DNA from: Crocinitomicaceae bacterium
GTDB lineage: Bacteria > Bacteroidota > Bacteroidia > Flavobacteriales_D > Crocinitomicaceae
DNA: 64,000 nt
Assembly: GCA_021325675.1 (NCBI GenBank)
Contig: JAJTCM010000006.1
Location: forward strand, 62,001-126,000
Direction: 5' to 3'
The position numbers were made by a program, and so were the translations under genes. Below the pieces are notes generated by a model. The model saw only the letters and a program-made list of their open reading frames with translations. It had not been told where the DNA came from and did no database searches. Shown piece after piece: positions 34,321 to 43,293 of this stretch. Positions within the stretch are counted from its first letter, which is position 1; the number at the start of each line of letters is the position of its first letter.

Positions 34321-35172
34321 ATGAGAAAAATAGTTGTTTTCATTTTCCTGGTTTTGTCAGCGGCCACCAAAGCCCAATGTTCAGCTGAGGCTGGATCGCA
34401 AGTATCTTTTTGTGCCGATGGAACAACAAATTATTACCTGGAAGGTCAGGGGGGAGGTCAAGCTCCCCTGACCTATTCCTGGTTTTGTGAACCGGTCGAA
34501 TGGCAATCAGGTCTTACTTTTTATACGCATCACTTGTTAAATGATACGGCAATAGCACAACCTCAGCTCACAGACCCGGGCATCGCAGATTCCGTTCTAT
34601 TTTACCTCCAGGTAAGTGACGGGAATGGCTGCACTGCTATGGATAGCGTACTGGTTGTATTTTCTTTATTCTCAGAAAATTTTGTAACGCACTATTTTAA
34701 CCTTCCTCAGGGTGATTCTATCTTTATGGATTTTGGTACCAATGTTTTTGGAGGAATTTCTCCTTTATCGTACTCCTGGCATCCCGGTGAATCACTTTCA
34801 GACTCTACATCTCTTGAATTTTGGGCATCACCTGAAACCACAACTTCTTATTTCTGCACTGTAACTGATGCCTTAGGATGCACATACGATGCTGCTCCTT
34901 ATTATTTTGTAAATGTGTACGGGGCCGGAACGGAAGAATCTGAAAAAACAATTCCGGAGGTCATCTATGACCCTTCCGAGAAAACACTTAAAATATCAGG
35001 AAACCTGGTCGAATTAAAGGAGATTAAACTATTTGATGTATTTGGTAAATTATATGTCACTCAGATCATAGGTACGGTTGATTCTGCTATCGAAATTTCT
35101 GTTAAAAACCTCGTACCGGGAATATACTTTTTAGAATCAGAAAAATTTCGAAAAACAATTTTGATTTATTGA
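34321..35172 (+). CDS. Secreted PKD-like protein with T9SS type A sorting domain
   Basis: 283 residues. The signal peptide is RKIVVFIFLVLSAATKAQ. Two Ig/PKD-like units follow (PLTYSWFCEPVEWQSG with DGNGCTAMDSVLVV, and PLSYSWHPGESLSDS with TDALGCTYDAAPYY), each ending in a GC pair as in SprB-type adhesin repeats. The C-terminal domain (IKLFDVFGKLYV, GIYFLESEKF) directs type IX secretion. It is three bases after the subtilase stop, so the two are probably made from one mRNA and could act together at the surface. Confidence 0.82.
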   Translation: MRKIVVFIFLVLSAATKAQCSAEAGSQVSFCADGTTNYYLEGQGGGQAPLTYSWFCEPVEWQSGLTFYTHHLLNDTAIAQPQLTDPGIADSVLFYLQVSDGNGCTAMDSVLVVFSLFSENFVTHYFNLPQGDSIFMDFGTNVFGGISPLSYSWHPGESLSDSTSLEFWASPETTTSYFCTVTDALGCTYDAAPYYFVNVYGAGTEESEKTIPEVIYDPSEKTLKISGNLVELKEIKLFDVFGKLYVTQIIGTVDSAIEISVKNLVPGIYFLESEKFRKTILIY

Positions 35173-35191
35173 AAAATCCTAAGTTATACTG

Positions 35192-35222
35192 AAGCGGCTC
35201 GTAAAAACGGGTCGCTTTTTTG
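35192..35222 (+). terminator. Rho-independent terminator of the subtilase operon
   Basis: AAGCGGCTCG and CGGGTCGCTT form an imperfect stem followed by six T residues, about 20 bases after the last stop. It resembles the terminator at 31557. Confidence 0.8.
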
Positions 35223-35233
35223 GTTTTGAAAAA

Positions 35234-35812
35234 TCACTCTTCCACACAATCACAAGGCGGATCGAAAAAGATGTTACAATCCGGCAGGTTTGTGATCCAG
35301 CGCTGCTGAAATTTCGGGCCATATTTGATGCCTTCGGCGTGGATTGTTTTTAAAGCGGGCAATTCCGTGAATGCTTCCGGGAAACGCGCGATGGGGTTGT
35401 CCCAGAAATCGATGTACTCCAGCTTTTTGAGAGCGGAAATATTTTCAGGGATCAGGGCAATTACATTCCTATTGAAGCTAAGCTTGCGTAAATTTTGCAG
35501 CTGGAATAAAACTTCCGGGAAATCCGTGAATTTATTCTTGCTGAAGTCAATTTCTTCCAAATCCTGGAATTCGGCGAGGAAAGCCGGCAAGGTTTTTAAT
35601 TTATTGGAGCTGATATCGAGCTTTTTGAGCCGGGTGAATTTCGCCAGGTCTTCCGGAAGAGCTTCGAGCTTCATTTTGTGAAATGAAATACTGTAAACCG
35701 TATCCGGAGAATAATTTTTGGCCTGCTCCCAGCTGTAAACAGGAAGTCCGGACTGGGCAAAGGAACGCTCAGTGAGCAGAAGCAGCCAGAAAAGCGCGGA
35801 TTTCCAGTTCAT
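35234..35812 (-). CDS. Secreted leucine-rich-repeat protein
   Basis: 192 residues from the ATG at 35812 (signal peptide NWKSALFWLLLLTERSFAQ). Four or five LRR units are visible: LKKLDISSNKLKTLP, LEEIDFSKNKFTDFP, LRKLSFNRNVIALIP and LEYIDFWDNPIARFP, the typical bacterial consensus. The C-terminus has paired Cys residues (PPCDCVEE), likely a cap. The start lies 44 bases inside the end of ribF, so the gene is coupled to it. The role is likely binding of a protein ligand in the periplasm or at the surface; the target is unknown. Confidence 0.88.
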   Translation of the reverse strand: MNWKSALFWLLLLTERSFAQSGLPVYSWEQAKNYSPDTVYSISFHKMKLEALPEDLAKFTRLKKLDISSNKLKTLPAFLAEFQDLEEIDFSKNKFTDFPEVLFQLQNLRKLSFNRNVIALIPENISALKKLEYIDFWDNPIARFPEAFTELPALKTIHAEGIKYGPKFQQRWITNLPDCNIFFDPPCDCVEE

Positions 35813-36713
35813 CGTTGTGAATTGCCTGTGTAAGCTCGTCCAGCGAGTCGAATCGTTTCTCATCACGGGTACGCTTCAATAAATATACCGAAATTTGCCG
35901 GTCGTAGATCGTTTCGCTGAAATCAAAGATGCAGACTTCGATTTTAATGCTGTTTTCGTCCGTAACCGTTGGATTTACGCCAATATTCATCATGCCGTAA
36001 CGCGTTTGGCGGTCTTCCAGCATCACTTTCACAGCATAAACACCGATTTTCGGGATAAGCTTGTGACTTTCTGCAATAGCAATGTTCGCTGTCGGAAAAC
36101 CGATCGTGCGCCCAAGCTGCCGCCCATGCGCTACGTGACCTGAAATTTCGTACGGCTCGTTGAGATAGGTGTTGGCAATCTCAATATCCCCGTTGATCAG
36201 GGCCTTGCGGATTTTGGTGGAGCTGACGTTCACCTCATCAATTTCATGCGCCGGGATTTCGATTACCCGGAAAGGATAAATTTTCGATAATTTCTCAAGA
36301 TGCTCCAGCGAACCTTCCCTGTTTTTACCGAATTGATGGTCATAACCGACAACAATCGTGTGGACGTGCAGCTTTTCAACCAGGAATTCGCGGATAAAAT
36401 CCTCGGCCTTCGTATTCGAAAAATCTTTGGTAAAGGGATAAATAATCAGATGGTCCAGTCCCATGCGCTCCAGCTTGCGGATTTTTTCCTCCTGGGTCTG
36501 CAGGATTTTAAGTTCCGTATTCCCGGGATCGAGCACCAGTCTTGGATGGGGATGAAAAGTAAACAGCACGGATTCGCCGTCATTCCGGCGTGCTTCTTCG
36601 TTCAAACGCTTCAGGATTTTCTGGTGGCCAACATGCACGCCGTCAAAGGTTCCGATCGTTAAAACCGGGTTCTTGATCGCATTGATCGCATCGAAACTAT
36701 AGTGCACTTTCAT
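35769..36713 (-). CDS. ribF: Bifunctional riboflavin kinase/FAD synthetase
   Basis: 314 residues from the ATG at 36713, the usual length; the longer frame adds 18 residues outside the family pattern. The N-terminal FAD synthetase nucleotidyltransferase domain shows LTIGTFDGVHVGHQKIL and FHPHPRLVL, later SSTKIRKAL. The C-terminal flavokinase domain shows GHVAHGRQLGRTIGFPTANI and MMNIGVNPTV. It makes FMN and then FAD from riboflavin in the cytoplasm. Its neighbour ppk1 is 77 bases upstream, across a palindromic spacer. Confidence 0.96.
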   Translation of the reverse strand: MKVHYSFDAINAIKNPVLTIGTFDGVHVGHQKILKRLNEEARRNDGESVLFTFHPHPRLVLDPGNTELKILQTQEEKIRKLERMGLDHLIIYPFTKDFSNTKAEDFIREFLVEKLHVHTIVVGYDHQFGKNREGSLEHLEKLSKIYPFRVIEIPAHEIDEVNVSSTKIRKALINGDIEIANTYLNEPYEISGHVAHGRQLGRTIGFPTANIAIAESHKLIPKIGVYAVKVMLEDRQTRYGMMNIGVNPTVTDENSIKIEVCIFDFSETIYDRQISVYLLKRTRDEKRFDSLDELTQAIHNDELEIRAFLAASAH

Positions 36714-36751
36714 CAGGACAGCAAAAATACTCATTTTTGGAATGAAGAATA

Positions 36752-36765
36752 GAGAATTAATTCTC
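36752..36765. repeat. Perfect palindrome in the ppk1-ribF spacer
   Basis: GAGAATTAATTCTC is self-complementary over 14 bases. The surrounding AGAATAGAGAATTAATTC resembles the repeat after the 59580 gene (near 61197). Confidence 0.5.
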
Positions 36766-36790
36766 AAGTCTCAATTTTCCACTCTAAAAT

Positions 36791-38839
36791 TTAACCCTTG
36801 TTTTCCTTGTTGCGGTAATACGTGTACAATTCTTCCTGGGAATTGTGGCTTCGCCCTTCTGTTTTCCGGAATTTGTTTTTTTGCTTTTTATCAATGATGC
36901 GCGCTTTTTGGTTGTCACGCCACTGCATGTCGAAAACTGCCTGGACTTCATCCTTCAGTTGCTCATCCAGCACGGGAACCCCGACTTCAATCCGCTTATC
37001 GAGGTTGCGCTCCATCAAATCCGCTGATGTCAGGTAATATTTTTTCTTGCCGTCGTTGTTGAAAATGAAAAAGCGGGTATGTTCCAGGAAACGCCCGACA
37101 ATACTGATAACTTCAATGTTTTCGCTTTTTCCTTTCAGGCCGGGAACGAGGCAGCAAACACCGCGCACGATCAACTGGATTTTTACACCGGCTTTCGAGG
37201 CGTGGTACAATTTTTCAATCACAGCGGCATCGACCAGGTTATTGACTTTGATCTGGATCAGGCCCGGACGCCCGTTTTTGGCAAGCAGCACCTCCTGGCG
37301 GATCAAAGCGTATAATTTCCGGCGGCTGTTGAACGGTGACACGATCAGTTCTTTATACATCCCGCGTTCCAGCGAGTTTTCAAGCAGACGGAATACTTTT
37401 TTCACTTCATGGCCGATCGAATCTTTCGAAGTCAGCAAGCCGAGGTCGGAGTAAACACGGGCCGTTTTTTCGTGAAAATTTCCCGTGCCGACATACGTGA
37501 TATCCTGTTCCTGGTTTTTATAGAAGCGATTAATCTGGAAAAGCTTGGAGTGCACTTTGAGGTCATTGAAACCGTAAATCACCCGTGCACCGTGTTCCTT
37601 CAGTCTTTCGGCCCAGGTAATGTTATTTTCTTCATCGAAGCGTGCCTGCAGCTCAAAAAACACCACCACCTCCTTGCCGTTGCTGACCGCGTTCATCAAT
37701 GCATTCAGGATCCGTGAATCCTTAGCAACGCGGTACACATTAATTTTAATGGAACGCACCCAGGGATCAATCGCGGCCTCGCGCAGCACATCAACTACAT
37801 GGTCGAAGCTCTGGTAAGGAAAATGCAGCAGCACATCCTTTTCGAGGATCGTTTTCATCAGGCTGCCTTTGTGGTCGAGATCGGGATGCGTGAGCGGCGC
37901 CTGCTCCGGAAAAACGAGCTCGGGCTTTCCAAAATCCGGGAAACGGCTGAAATCCTTGAAATTGTGGTAACGCCCGCCCGGGATCGCATTTCCACCTGTC
38001 AGGTTAAGCGATTTCACCAGGAAATGCTGCAAATCAATCGGCATCAGCTGATCGTAAACAAAACGCACCGGCTGCCCTTTTTTACGGTTTTTGAGACTTT
38101 TTTCGATTTTTTCAACAAAGGAAACTGAAAGGTCGTCGTCCAGGTCTAGCTCAGCGTCACGCGTAAATTTGAACGTGTAAGCTTCGATTTGCTTGTATTC
38201 AAAAATGGAGAAAATGGAATCCAGGTTGAGCCGGATGATATCGTCGATAAGAATAAAATATTGTTTTTTGCCTTCGCCGGAGCTTTTGAAATGGTAAAAG
38301 CGCGGATAATGCGGCGGGATTTCCACCAGGGCATAAAGCGGTTTTTTCTCCGTATGCATCTTAACGGCGAGATAAATACTTTTATCCCGGAGCTTGGGCA
38401 CAAAGGAATTGGATTTGAGGATAATCGGAACAATTACATGTTTGAGGTCGGTATGGAAATAGCTGTGCAGCTCGTCTTTTTTAGCCTCGATCAGGTTATC
38501 TTCACGCAATTGGAAAACGCCTTTTTTTTCCAGCTCGCCAATCAGGTTTTCGTAGCACAGCTCAAAATGCGTTTGCTGTCTAATCACCTTTTTGCGGATT
38601 TCTTCCAGCAGTTTTGACGCATCGCCATCAAAGCCTTCGATTTTGTAGCTTTGGACCTTATTTTTTTTCAGGGCCAGCATCCGCCGTACAGTCGAAACAC
38701 GCACCCGGAAAAACTCGTCCATATTATCCGAATAAATTCCCAAAAAACGAAAACGCTCAATTAAAGGAACATCCGGATTTTCAGCCTCCTGCAAAACCCG
38801 CTCATTGAAGCTCAGCCAACTTAATTCCCTATTGATCAT
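36791..38839 (-). CDS. ppk1: Polyphosphate kinase 1
   Basis: 682 residues from the ATG at 38839; an upstream TTG in the longer frame lies within the promoter box and is rejected. The start INRELSWLSFNERVLQEA is the PPK1 N-terminal signature. The catalytic core has KVHSKLFQINR and GTGNFHEKTARVYSDLGL with the phosphohistidine and its partner, and later TSADLMERNLDKRIEV. It makes polyphosphate from ATP reversibly, linked to stress and phosphate storage. No ppx lies beside it. Confidence 0.96.
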   Translation of the reverse strand: MINRELSWLSFNERVLQEAENPDVPLIERFRFLGIYSDNMDEFFRVRVSTVRRMLALKKNKVQSYKIEGFDGDASKLLEEIRKKVIRQQTHFELCYENLIGELEKKGVFQLREDNLIEAKKDELHSYFHTDLKHVIVPIILKSNSFVPKLRDKSIYLAVKMHTEKKPLYALVEIPPHYPRFYHFKSSGEGKKQYFILIDDIIRLNLDSIFSIFEYKQIEAYTFKFTRDAELDLDDDLSVSFVEKIEKSLKNRKKGQPVRFVYDQLMPIDLQHFLVKSLNLTGGNAIPGGRYHNFKDFSRFPDFGKPELVFPEQAPLTHPDLDHKGSLMKTILEKDVLLHFPYQSFDHVVDVLREAAIDPWVRSIKINVYRVAKDSRILNALMNAVSNGKEVVVFFELQARFDEENNITWAERLKEHGARVIYGFNDLKVHSKLFQINRFYKNQEQDITYVGTGNFHEKTARVYSDLGLLTSKDSIGHEVKKVFRLLENSLERGMYKELIVSPFNSRRKLYALIRQEVLLAKNGRPGLIQIKVNNLVDAAVIEKLYHASKAGVKIQLIVRGVCCLVPGLKGKSENIEVISIVGRFLEHTRFFIFNNDGKKKYYLTSADLMERNLDKRIEVGVPVLDEQLKDEVQAVFDMQWRDNQKARIIDKKQKNKFRKTEGRSHNSQEELYTYYRNKENKG

Positions 38840-38848
38840 ACTTTCTTC

Positions 38849-38880
38849 CAAAGATGCAATAATTTAAAGAAAAAACCAAA
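38849..38880 (-). promoter_or_regulatory. Promoter of ppk1
   Basis: On the minus strand a -33 TTTG (38880-38877) is followed after 20 bases by CATCTTTG (38856-38849), one base from TAnnTTTG. The ATG is only nine bases farther on, so the leader is very short. Confidence 0.6.
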
Positions 38881-39037
38881 TTTATGCGGGCTTTTTACAT
38901 GTTTGCGGCAAAGAAAGTCAATCCGCTGAAAAAGCTATGTTAAATCCATATGAACATTATATTAAATCTGGAAATAAGAATCCAACGAATCATCACTTTT
39001 AAAACAACCTTTTCCTTTTAATTTCGTTATTAAGATG

Positions 39038-39045
39038 TAAATTTG
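39038..39045 (+). promoter_or_regulatory. -7 box that fits a leaderless mRNA
   Basis: TAAATTTG is followed by GAAA and then the ATG at 39050. With a start of transcription about five bases after the box, the message would begin at or next to the ATG. Confidence 0.5.
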
Positions 39046-39049
39046 GAAA

Positions 39050-42000
39050 ATGAGCAAACAACTACTTGTCTTAGGATTACTTCTTATCTGTATTTCACCC
39101 TATGTTTCTTCGCAGGTTGTCATTAATGAATATTCCTGCTCGAACATGACCGGTCCAACGGATGCTTTCGGCGAAGAGGAAGATTGGGTGGAGCTTTACA
39201 ATCCATCTGCAAGTCCCGTAAACCTGACGGGTTTTCACCTTTCGGATAAGCCTTCCAACCCGTTGAAATGGCAAATTCCCTCAGGAACAGTACCTGCCAA
39301 CGGTTACCTGATGGTTTACTGCTCGGGAAGAGATGCAGTGGTAAGCGGTGAGCTGCACCCTAATTTCAAGCTGACACAAACGGAAAAGGAATGGATCATC
39401 CTTTCTACCAACACCGGCGTGATTGTCGATTCCCTGAAAATCATTCATTTTACGATGCAGGACCATTCCGTAGGCCGTGAAACAGACGGCGCTTCAACCT
39501 GGAAACTCTTCAATAACCCAACACCGAATGCAGCCAATACCGGCGCTGAAAATTTCTACACCCCTACCCCTGTTTTCTCTTTGAATTCAGGGTTTTATAC
39601 CGGCACCCAGTCCGTTAGCATTTCCTGTCCCGATGCAGGGGCAACGATTCGCTACACAACAGATGGCTCAAGCCCAACCGCTGCTTCAACGCTTTATGCC
39701 GGACCGGTAAATATCGCTTCAACAACCGTACTCCGCGCCGTGGCTTTTTCAGCCAATGACCCTAGCTTTATCCAGTCTTCAACGTATTTTATTGACGTAG
39801 ACCATACTTTGCCGGTGATTTCCATTGCCGATGAAGACCTTTCCACCCTGCTCGAATTCGGCACCCAGATCGAACCGCAGGGTTTTTTCGAATATTTTGA
39901 AGCCGATAACAGCTTTATTGCCAAAGGCGAAGGAGAATTCAACGAGCATGGAAATGATTCCTGGGCTTACGATCAGCGTGGCTTTGACTTCATCATGCGC
40001 GACCAGTTTGGTTATAACGATGACATTGAGCACCAGATTTTCCCGGAGAAGAGCCGCGACGAATTCCAGAAACTGATTATTAAAGCAGCCGCTAACGACA
40101 ATTACCCGGCTGAACAAGGGGCACATATCCGGGATTCGTACCTCCATACACTTTCGCAAAAAGCGGACCTCAAAATGGACGAGCGCACCTGGAAACCTTG
40201 TGTTTTGTACCTCAACGGCCGCTACTGGGGCGTTTACGATATCCGCGAAAAGGTCGACGATTCAGATTTTACGGAATATTACAATAACCAGGACCGCGAA
40301 AACCTGCATTTCCTCAAAACCTGGGGAGGTACGTGGGAAGAATACGGCGCACCGAATGCCCAACCAAGCTGGGATGCCCTGCGCAACTATATCCAGGTAA
40401 ACAACATGGGCAATGCCGCTAATTTCAACTATGTAGATAGTTTGTATAACTGGCAGTCATTGGTGGATTACTTCGTCCTGAACTCAACGGCAGTCTGCAT
40501 GGACTGGCTCAATTATAATACTGCCTGGTGGCGTGGCCTCAACCCGGCTGGTGACAAAAAAAGATGGCGCTATACGCTTTGGGATATGGATGCTTCGTTC
40601 GGGCATTACGTGAATTATACCGGGATTCCGGACGAAAGCCCGAATGCCCTTCCTTGTCACGCGGAAAACCTGGGAGATCCCGGAGGACAGGGACATACTG
40701 ATATTTTATCCAAATTGATCGATGAAAACCCCGTTGTGGACCAATATTACGTCAACCGGTATGCGGATTTGCTGAACACGCACCTTTCCTGCGATTACAT
40801 GATTTACCTGCTCGACAGCATGATCGCGGTAATCGAGCCGGAAATGAACGGACAGATCGCTCGCTGGGGCGGAACGTATGCCGGCTGGCAGGCGGAAGTG
40901 CAGGAATTACGCGATTTTATCAATGCACGCTGCGTTGCGCTGAACACCGGCCTGGTCGACTGCTACAGCCTTTCCGGGCCTTACCAGTTTGTTGTGGATG
41001 TTTTCCCTGCAAACTCCGGAACGGTACAGGTTAACTCGATCAATGTTCCAACTTATCCGTGGACGGCCTCTTATTTCGGCGGAATTGATAATTTACTGTT
41101 TGCTACGGCGAATAACGGCTACCTGTTTGACCACTGGGAATATACTTCCGGAACACTGACCGGCGGACCGATGGAAGACACCAATGGCATCCAGATCAAC
41201 TCTAACGTATCGATCGTTGCTGTTTTTGTACCGGACGTCAATCCGGATTCTGATGGCGACGGAATTTATGATGTAAACGAACCGACCTTCGGAACTGATC
41301 CGCACGATTTTGATACCGACAACGATGGTTTGTCTGATGGCAACGAAGTAACGAACGGCAGTGATCCGCTTGATATCTGCAATCCGAATATGAGCTTTCC
41401 TTCCTGTGACCCGGACGGCGACGGCCTGACGAACGTACAGGAACAAGGGATCGGCACCAACCCGGGCAACCCGGATTCTGATCTTGATGGAATCCCAGAC
41501 GGACAGGAAACGACAAACGGCTCGAACCCGCTGGACGCCTGCAGCCCGAACCTCAACGCTGCTTTGTGTGATGCTGACGGCGACGGCCTGCTTTCGAATG
41601 CCGAAGGCTTGCTGGGAACCGACCCGATGAACCCGGATACGGATGGCGATGGCCTCAATGACGGAACAGAAATGACGAACGGAACGAACGGACTGGATGT
41701 GTGCGACCCGCTCCAAACGGATGTTTCCTGCGATCCTGACCACGACGGGCTGAATAACGGGGCCGAGGCACAAAACGGTACAGACCCGAACAATTCGGAT
41801 ACAGACGGCGACTTTATCGGTGATGCAAGCGAGGTGAACAATGGAAGCAACCCGCTTGATCCGTGCAGCCCGATTTCATCCAGCATTGAGTGCCTGGATT
41901 CGATTGGCGGAGATCACGGGGTCAATATTCCTTCCGGTTTTTCCCCTGACGGCGATTTCGTGAACGATTTCATTCGCCCGATTGTTGGGTCCGATGTTTC

Positions 42001-42193
42001 GAGCTTCACGCTTTTCATCTATGACCGCTGGGGCAACAAGATTTTTGAAACTTCCGATCGCAACGGCGTTTGGGATGGAACACATAACGGACAGAAGCTG
42101 AACGAAGGCGTTTACGCTTACATGGTAGAAATTTTCTATCACGAAGCCGATAAGGAAATCAAATCCGGCAACATCACTTTAATCCGCAAGTAA
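39050..42193 (+). CDS. Giant secreted LTD/CotH/TSP3 protein with T9SS type B sorting domain
   Basis: 1047 residues. Signal peptide to about 22; lamin-tail domain at about 22-150 (VVINEYSCSN, DWVELYNPSASPVNLTGFHL); chitobiase-type domain at about 170-250 (TIRYTTDGSSPT); CotH-like kinase-fold region at about 260-620 (LKMDERTWKPCVLYLNGRYWG, YTLWDMDASFG). A repeat-type beta domain follows to about 730, then four thrombospondin type 3 repeats of exactly 54 residues (733-948). The T9SS type B domain (IPSGFSPDGDFVNDF, IYDRWGNKIFETSD, GVYAYMVEIFY) ends the protein. It is probably surface-bound or calcium-stiffened. The stop overlaps the PorP/SprF ATG. Confidence 0.93.
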   Translation: MSKQLLVLGLLLICISPYVSSQVVINEYSCSNMTGPTDAFGEEEDWVELYNPSASPVNLTGFHLSDKPSNPLKWQIPSGTVPANGYLMVYCSGRDAVVSGELHPNFKLTQTEKEWIILSTNTGVIVDSLKIIHFTMQDHSVGRETDGASTWKLFNNPTPNAANTGAENFYTPTPVFSLNSGFYTGTQSVSISCPDAGATIRYTTDGSSPTAASTLYAGPVNIASTTVLRAVAFSANDPSFIQSSTYFIDVDHTLPVISIADEDLSTLLEFGTQIEPQGFFEYFEADNSFIAKGEGEFNEHGNDSWAYDQRGFDFIMRDQFGYNDDIEHQIFPEKSRDEFQKLIIKAAANDNYPAEQGAHIRDSYLHTLSQKADLKMDERTWKPCVLYLNGRYWGVYDIREKVDDSDFTEYYNNQDRENLHFLKTWGGTWEEYGAPNAQPSWDALRNYIQVNNMGNAANFNYVDSLYNWQSLVDYFVLNSTAVCMDWLNYNTAWWRGLNPAGDKKRWRYTLWDMDASFGHYVNYTGIPDESPNALPCHAENLGDPGGQGHTDILSKLIDENPVVDQYYVNRYADLLNTHLSCDYMIYLLDSMIAVIEPEMNGQIARWGGTYAGWQAEVQELRDFINARCVALNTGLVDCYSLSGPYQFVVDVFPANSGTVQVNSINVPTYPWTASYFGGIDNLLFATANNGYLFDHWEYTSGTLTGGPMEDTNGIQINSNVSIVAVFVPDVNPDSDGDGIYDVNEPTFGTDPHDFDTDNDGLSDGNEVTNGSDPLDICNPNMSFPSCDPDGDGLTNVQEQGIGTNPGNPDSDLDGIPDGQETTNGSNPLDACSPNLNAALCDADGDGLLSNAEGLLGTDPMNPDTDGDGLNDGTEMTNGTNGLDVCDPLQTDVSCDPDHDGLNNGAEAQNGTDPNNSDTDGDFIGDASEVNNGSNPLDPCSPISSSIECLDSIGGDHGVNIPSGFSPDGDFVNDFIRPIVGSDVSSFTLFIYDRWGNKIFETSDRNGVWDGTHNGQKLNEGVYAYMVEIFYHEADKEIKSGNITLIRK
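41246..41893 (+). repeat. Four tandem 162-base (54-codon) TSP3 repeats
   Basis: 648 bases encode four units of exactly 54 residues. Each unit starts DxDxDG and holds a second DxDxDG-like Ca2+ loop near position 23. Each then has the words TNGSxPLDxC (N-N-G-S in unit 4) and ends in C, giving C-x8-C in all four. Units are diverged in sequence but equal in length. Confidence 0.95.
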
Positions 42194-43227
42194 TGAAGAA
42201 GGCCGGTATTTTTGTTCTCATTTTTCTTACTGCCCAAAACCTTTCGGCACAGGATTTTCATTTTTCGCAGGTTTCGGAAACCCCGCTGCTGATCAACCCT
42301 GCGGCTACCGGGCTTTTTAACGGCTGGGAACGTTTCCAGGTGAACCACCGCAACCAATGGCTGGGCGCGAATACGCAGTTTATGACCAGCTCTTTTGCTG
42401 CGGACGCCAATTTTTTCAAAAACCGGATGCAGGACAATGCGCATTTCGGGGCAGGTGTATTTTTCACCAACGATATTGGCGGCGATTCCAGGTTTGGGAT
42501 TCAATCCGCTTCCCTTTCCCTGAGCGGCATTATTCCTGTTTCGGGCAAAGAACATACGCTTTCCGCCGGAATTCAAAGTGGTTTTATGAGCCGCAAAGCA
42601 GATTTATCGCGTCTTACTTATGAAAGCCAATGGAACGGCACGCAATTCGATCAAACGATCCCCAGCGGCGAGCCCGGAGCAGTGAATGCTTTCCGCCACT
42701 TTGACGCTTCAGCAGGGATTATTTATCAATACAACGGGAGCCAAAGCCGCTTTACACGCAACGATGAGCAGCTGTTCAAAATCGGGGTGAGCGTTTATCA
42801 TGCCAACAAGCCGCGACTGGAATATACGAACTATCAGCTGAGCAACCTTTACCGGAAATTTGTGTTCCATACTTCATTCACAAACGATATTCCCAACTCT
42901 TACTGGTCTTATGATCTGAGCTTTGTGCAGTTCGTCCAGGGACCGCATTATGAAACCATTCTCGGCGGAACACTTAAACAGCGAATGCAAAACGGGACAA
43001 AAATCACGGGCTACTACGAAGATTCGTTTTTTGGCTTTGGTATGTACGCCCGGATCAAAGATGCAATCATCCCGCGGGTGTTTTACCAATTCAACGGGTT
43101 TCGCCTGGGCGTTTCTTATGACGTAACGATTTCGAAATTACGCAAGGCCCACAAAGGCGGTTCACTGGAATTTTCTTTGGTTTATGCCAACCTGAATACG
43201 GCAGTTTTCAAACGCGGCGGAAGATAA
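42193..43227 (+). CDS. PorP/SprF-family T9SS outer membrane protein
   Basis: 344 residues, signal peptide KKAGIFVLIFLTAQNLSAQ. The start DFHFSQVSETPLLINPAATGLFNGWERF is the PorP/SprF signature, and the rest is barrel-like (HFGAGVFFTNDIGGDSRFG, SLSLSGIIPVSGKEHTLSAG). These proteins are the outer membrane receptors that dock type B cargo after type IX secretion. The ATG overlaps the cargo stop as TAATG, so the pair should be translated in step. This protein is therefore the likely dedicated partner of the preceding gene. Confidence 0.94.
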   Translation: MKKAGIFVLIFLTAQNLSAQDFHFSQVSETPLLINPAATGLFNGWERFQVNHRNQWLGANTQFMTSSFAADANFFKNRMQDNAHFGAGVFFTNDIGGDSRFGIQSASLSLSGIIPVSGKEHTLSAGIQSGFMSRKADLSRLTYESQWNGTQFDQTIPSGEPGAVNAFRHFDASAGIIYQYNGSQSRFTRNDEQLFKIGVSVYHANKPRLEYTNYQLSNLYRKFVFHTSFTNDIPNSYWSYDLSFVQFVQGPHYETILGGTLKQRMQNGTKITGYYEDSFFGFGMYARIKDAIIPRVFYQFNGFRLGVSYDVTISKLRKAHKGGSLEFSLVYANLNTAVFKRGGR

Positions 43228-43293
43228 TTCCGGGTGTTGTGCTTAAAATACGGGACGGATTTTAGTACTCTTTGCACATTATCTTAACCTTTG

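Noticed and set aside
41093-41886. Two long minus-strand frames (226 and 206 codons) opposite the TSP3 repeats
   Set aside because: They mirror the Asp/Gly-rich repeats on the plus strand; their translations are Arg/Val/Ile- or Ser/Pro-rich with no domain, while the plus-strand gene is fully explained.
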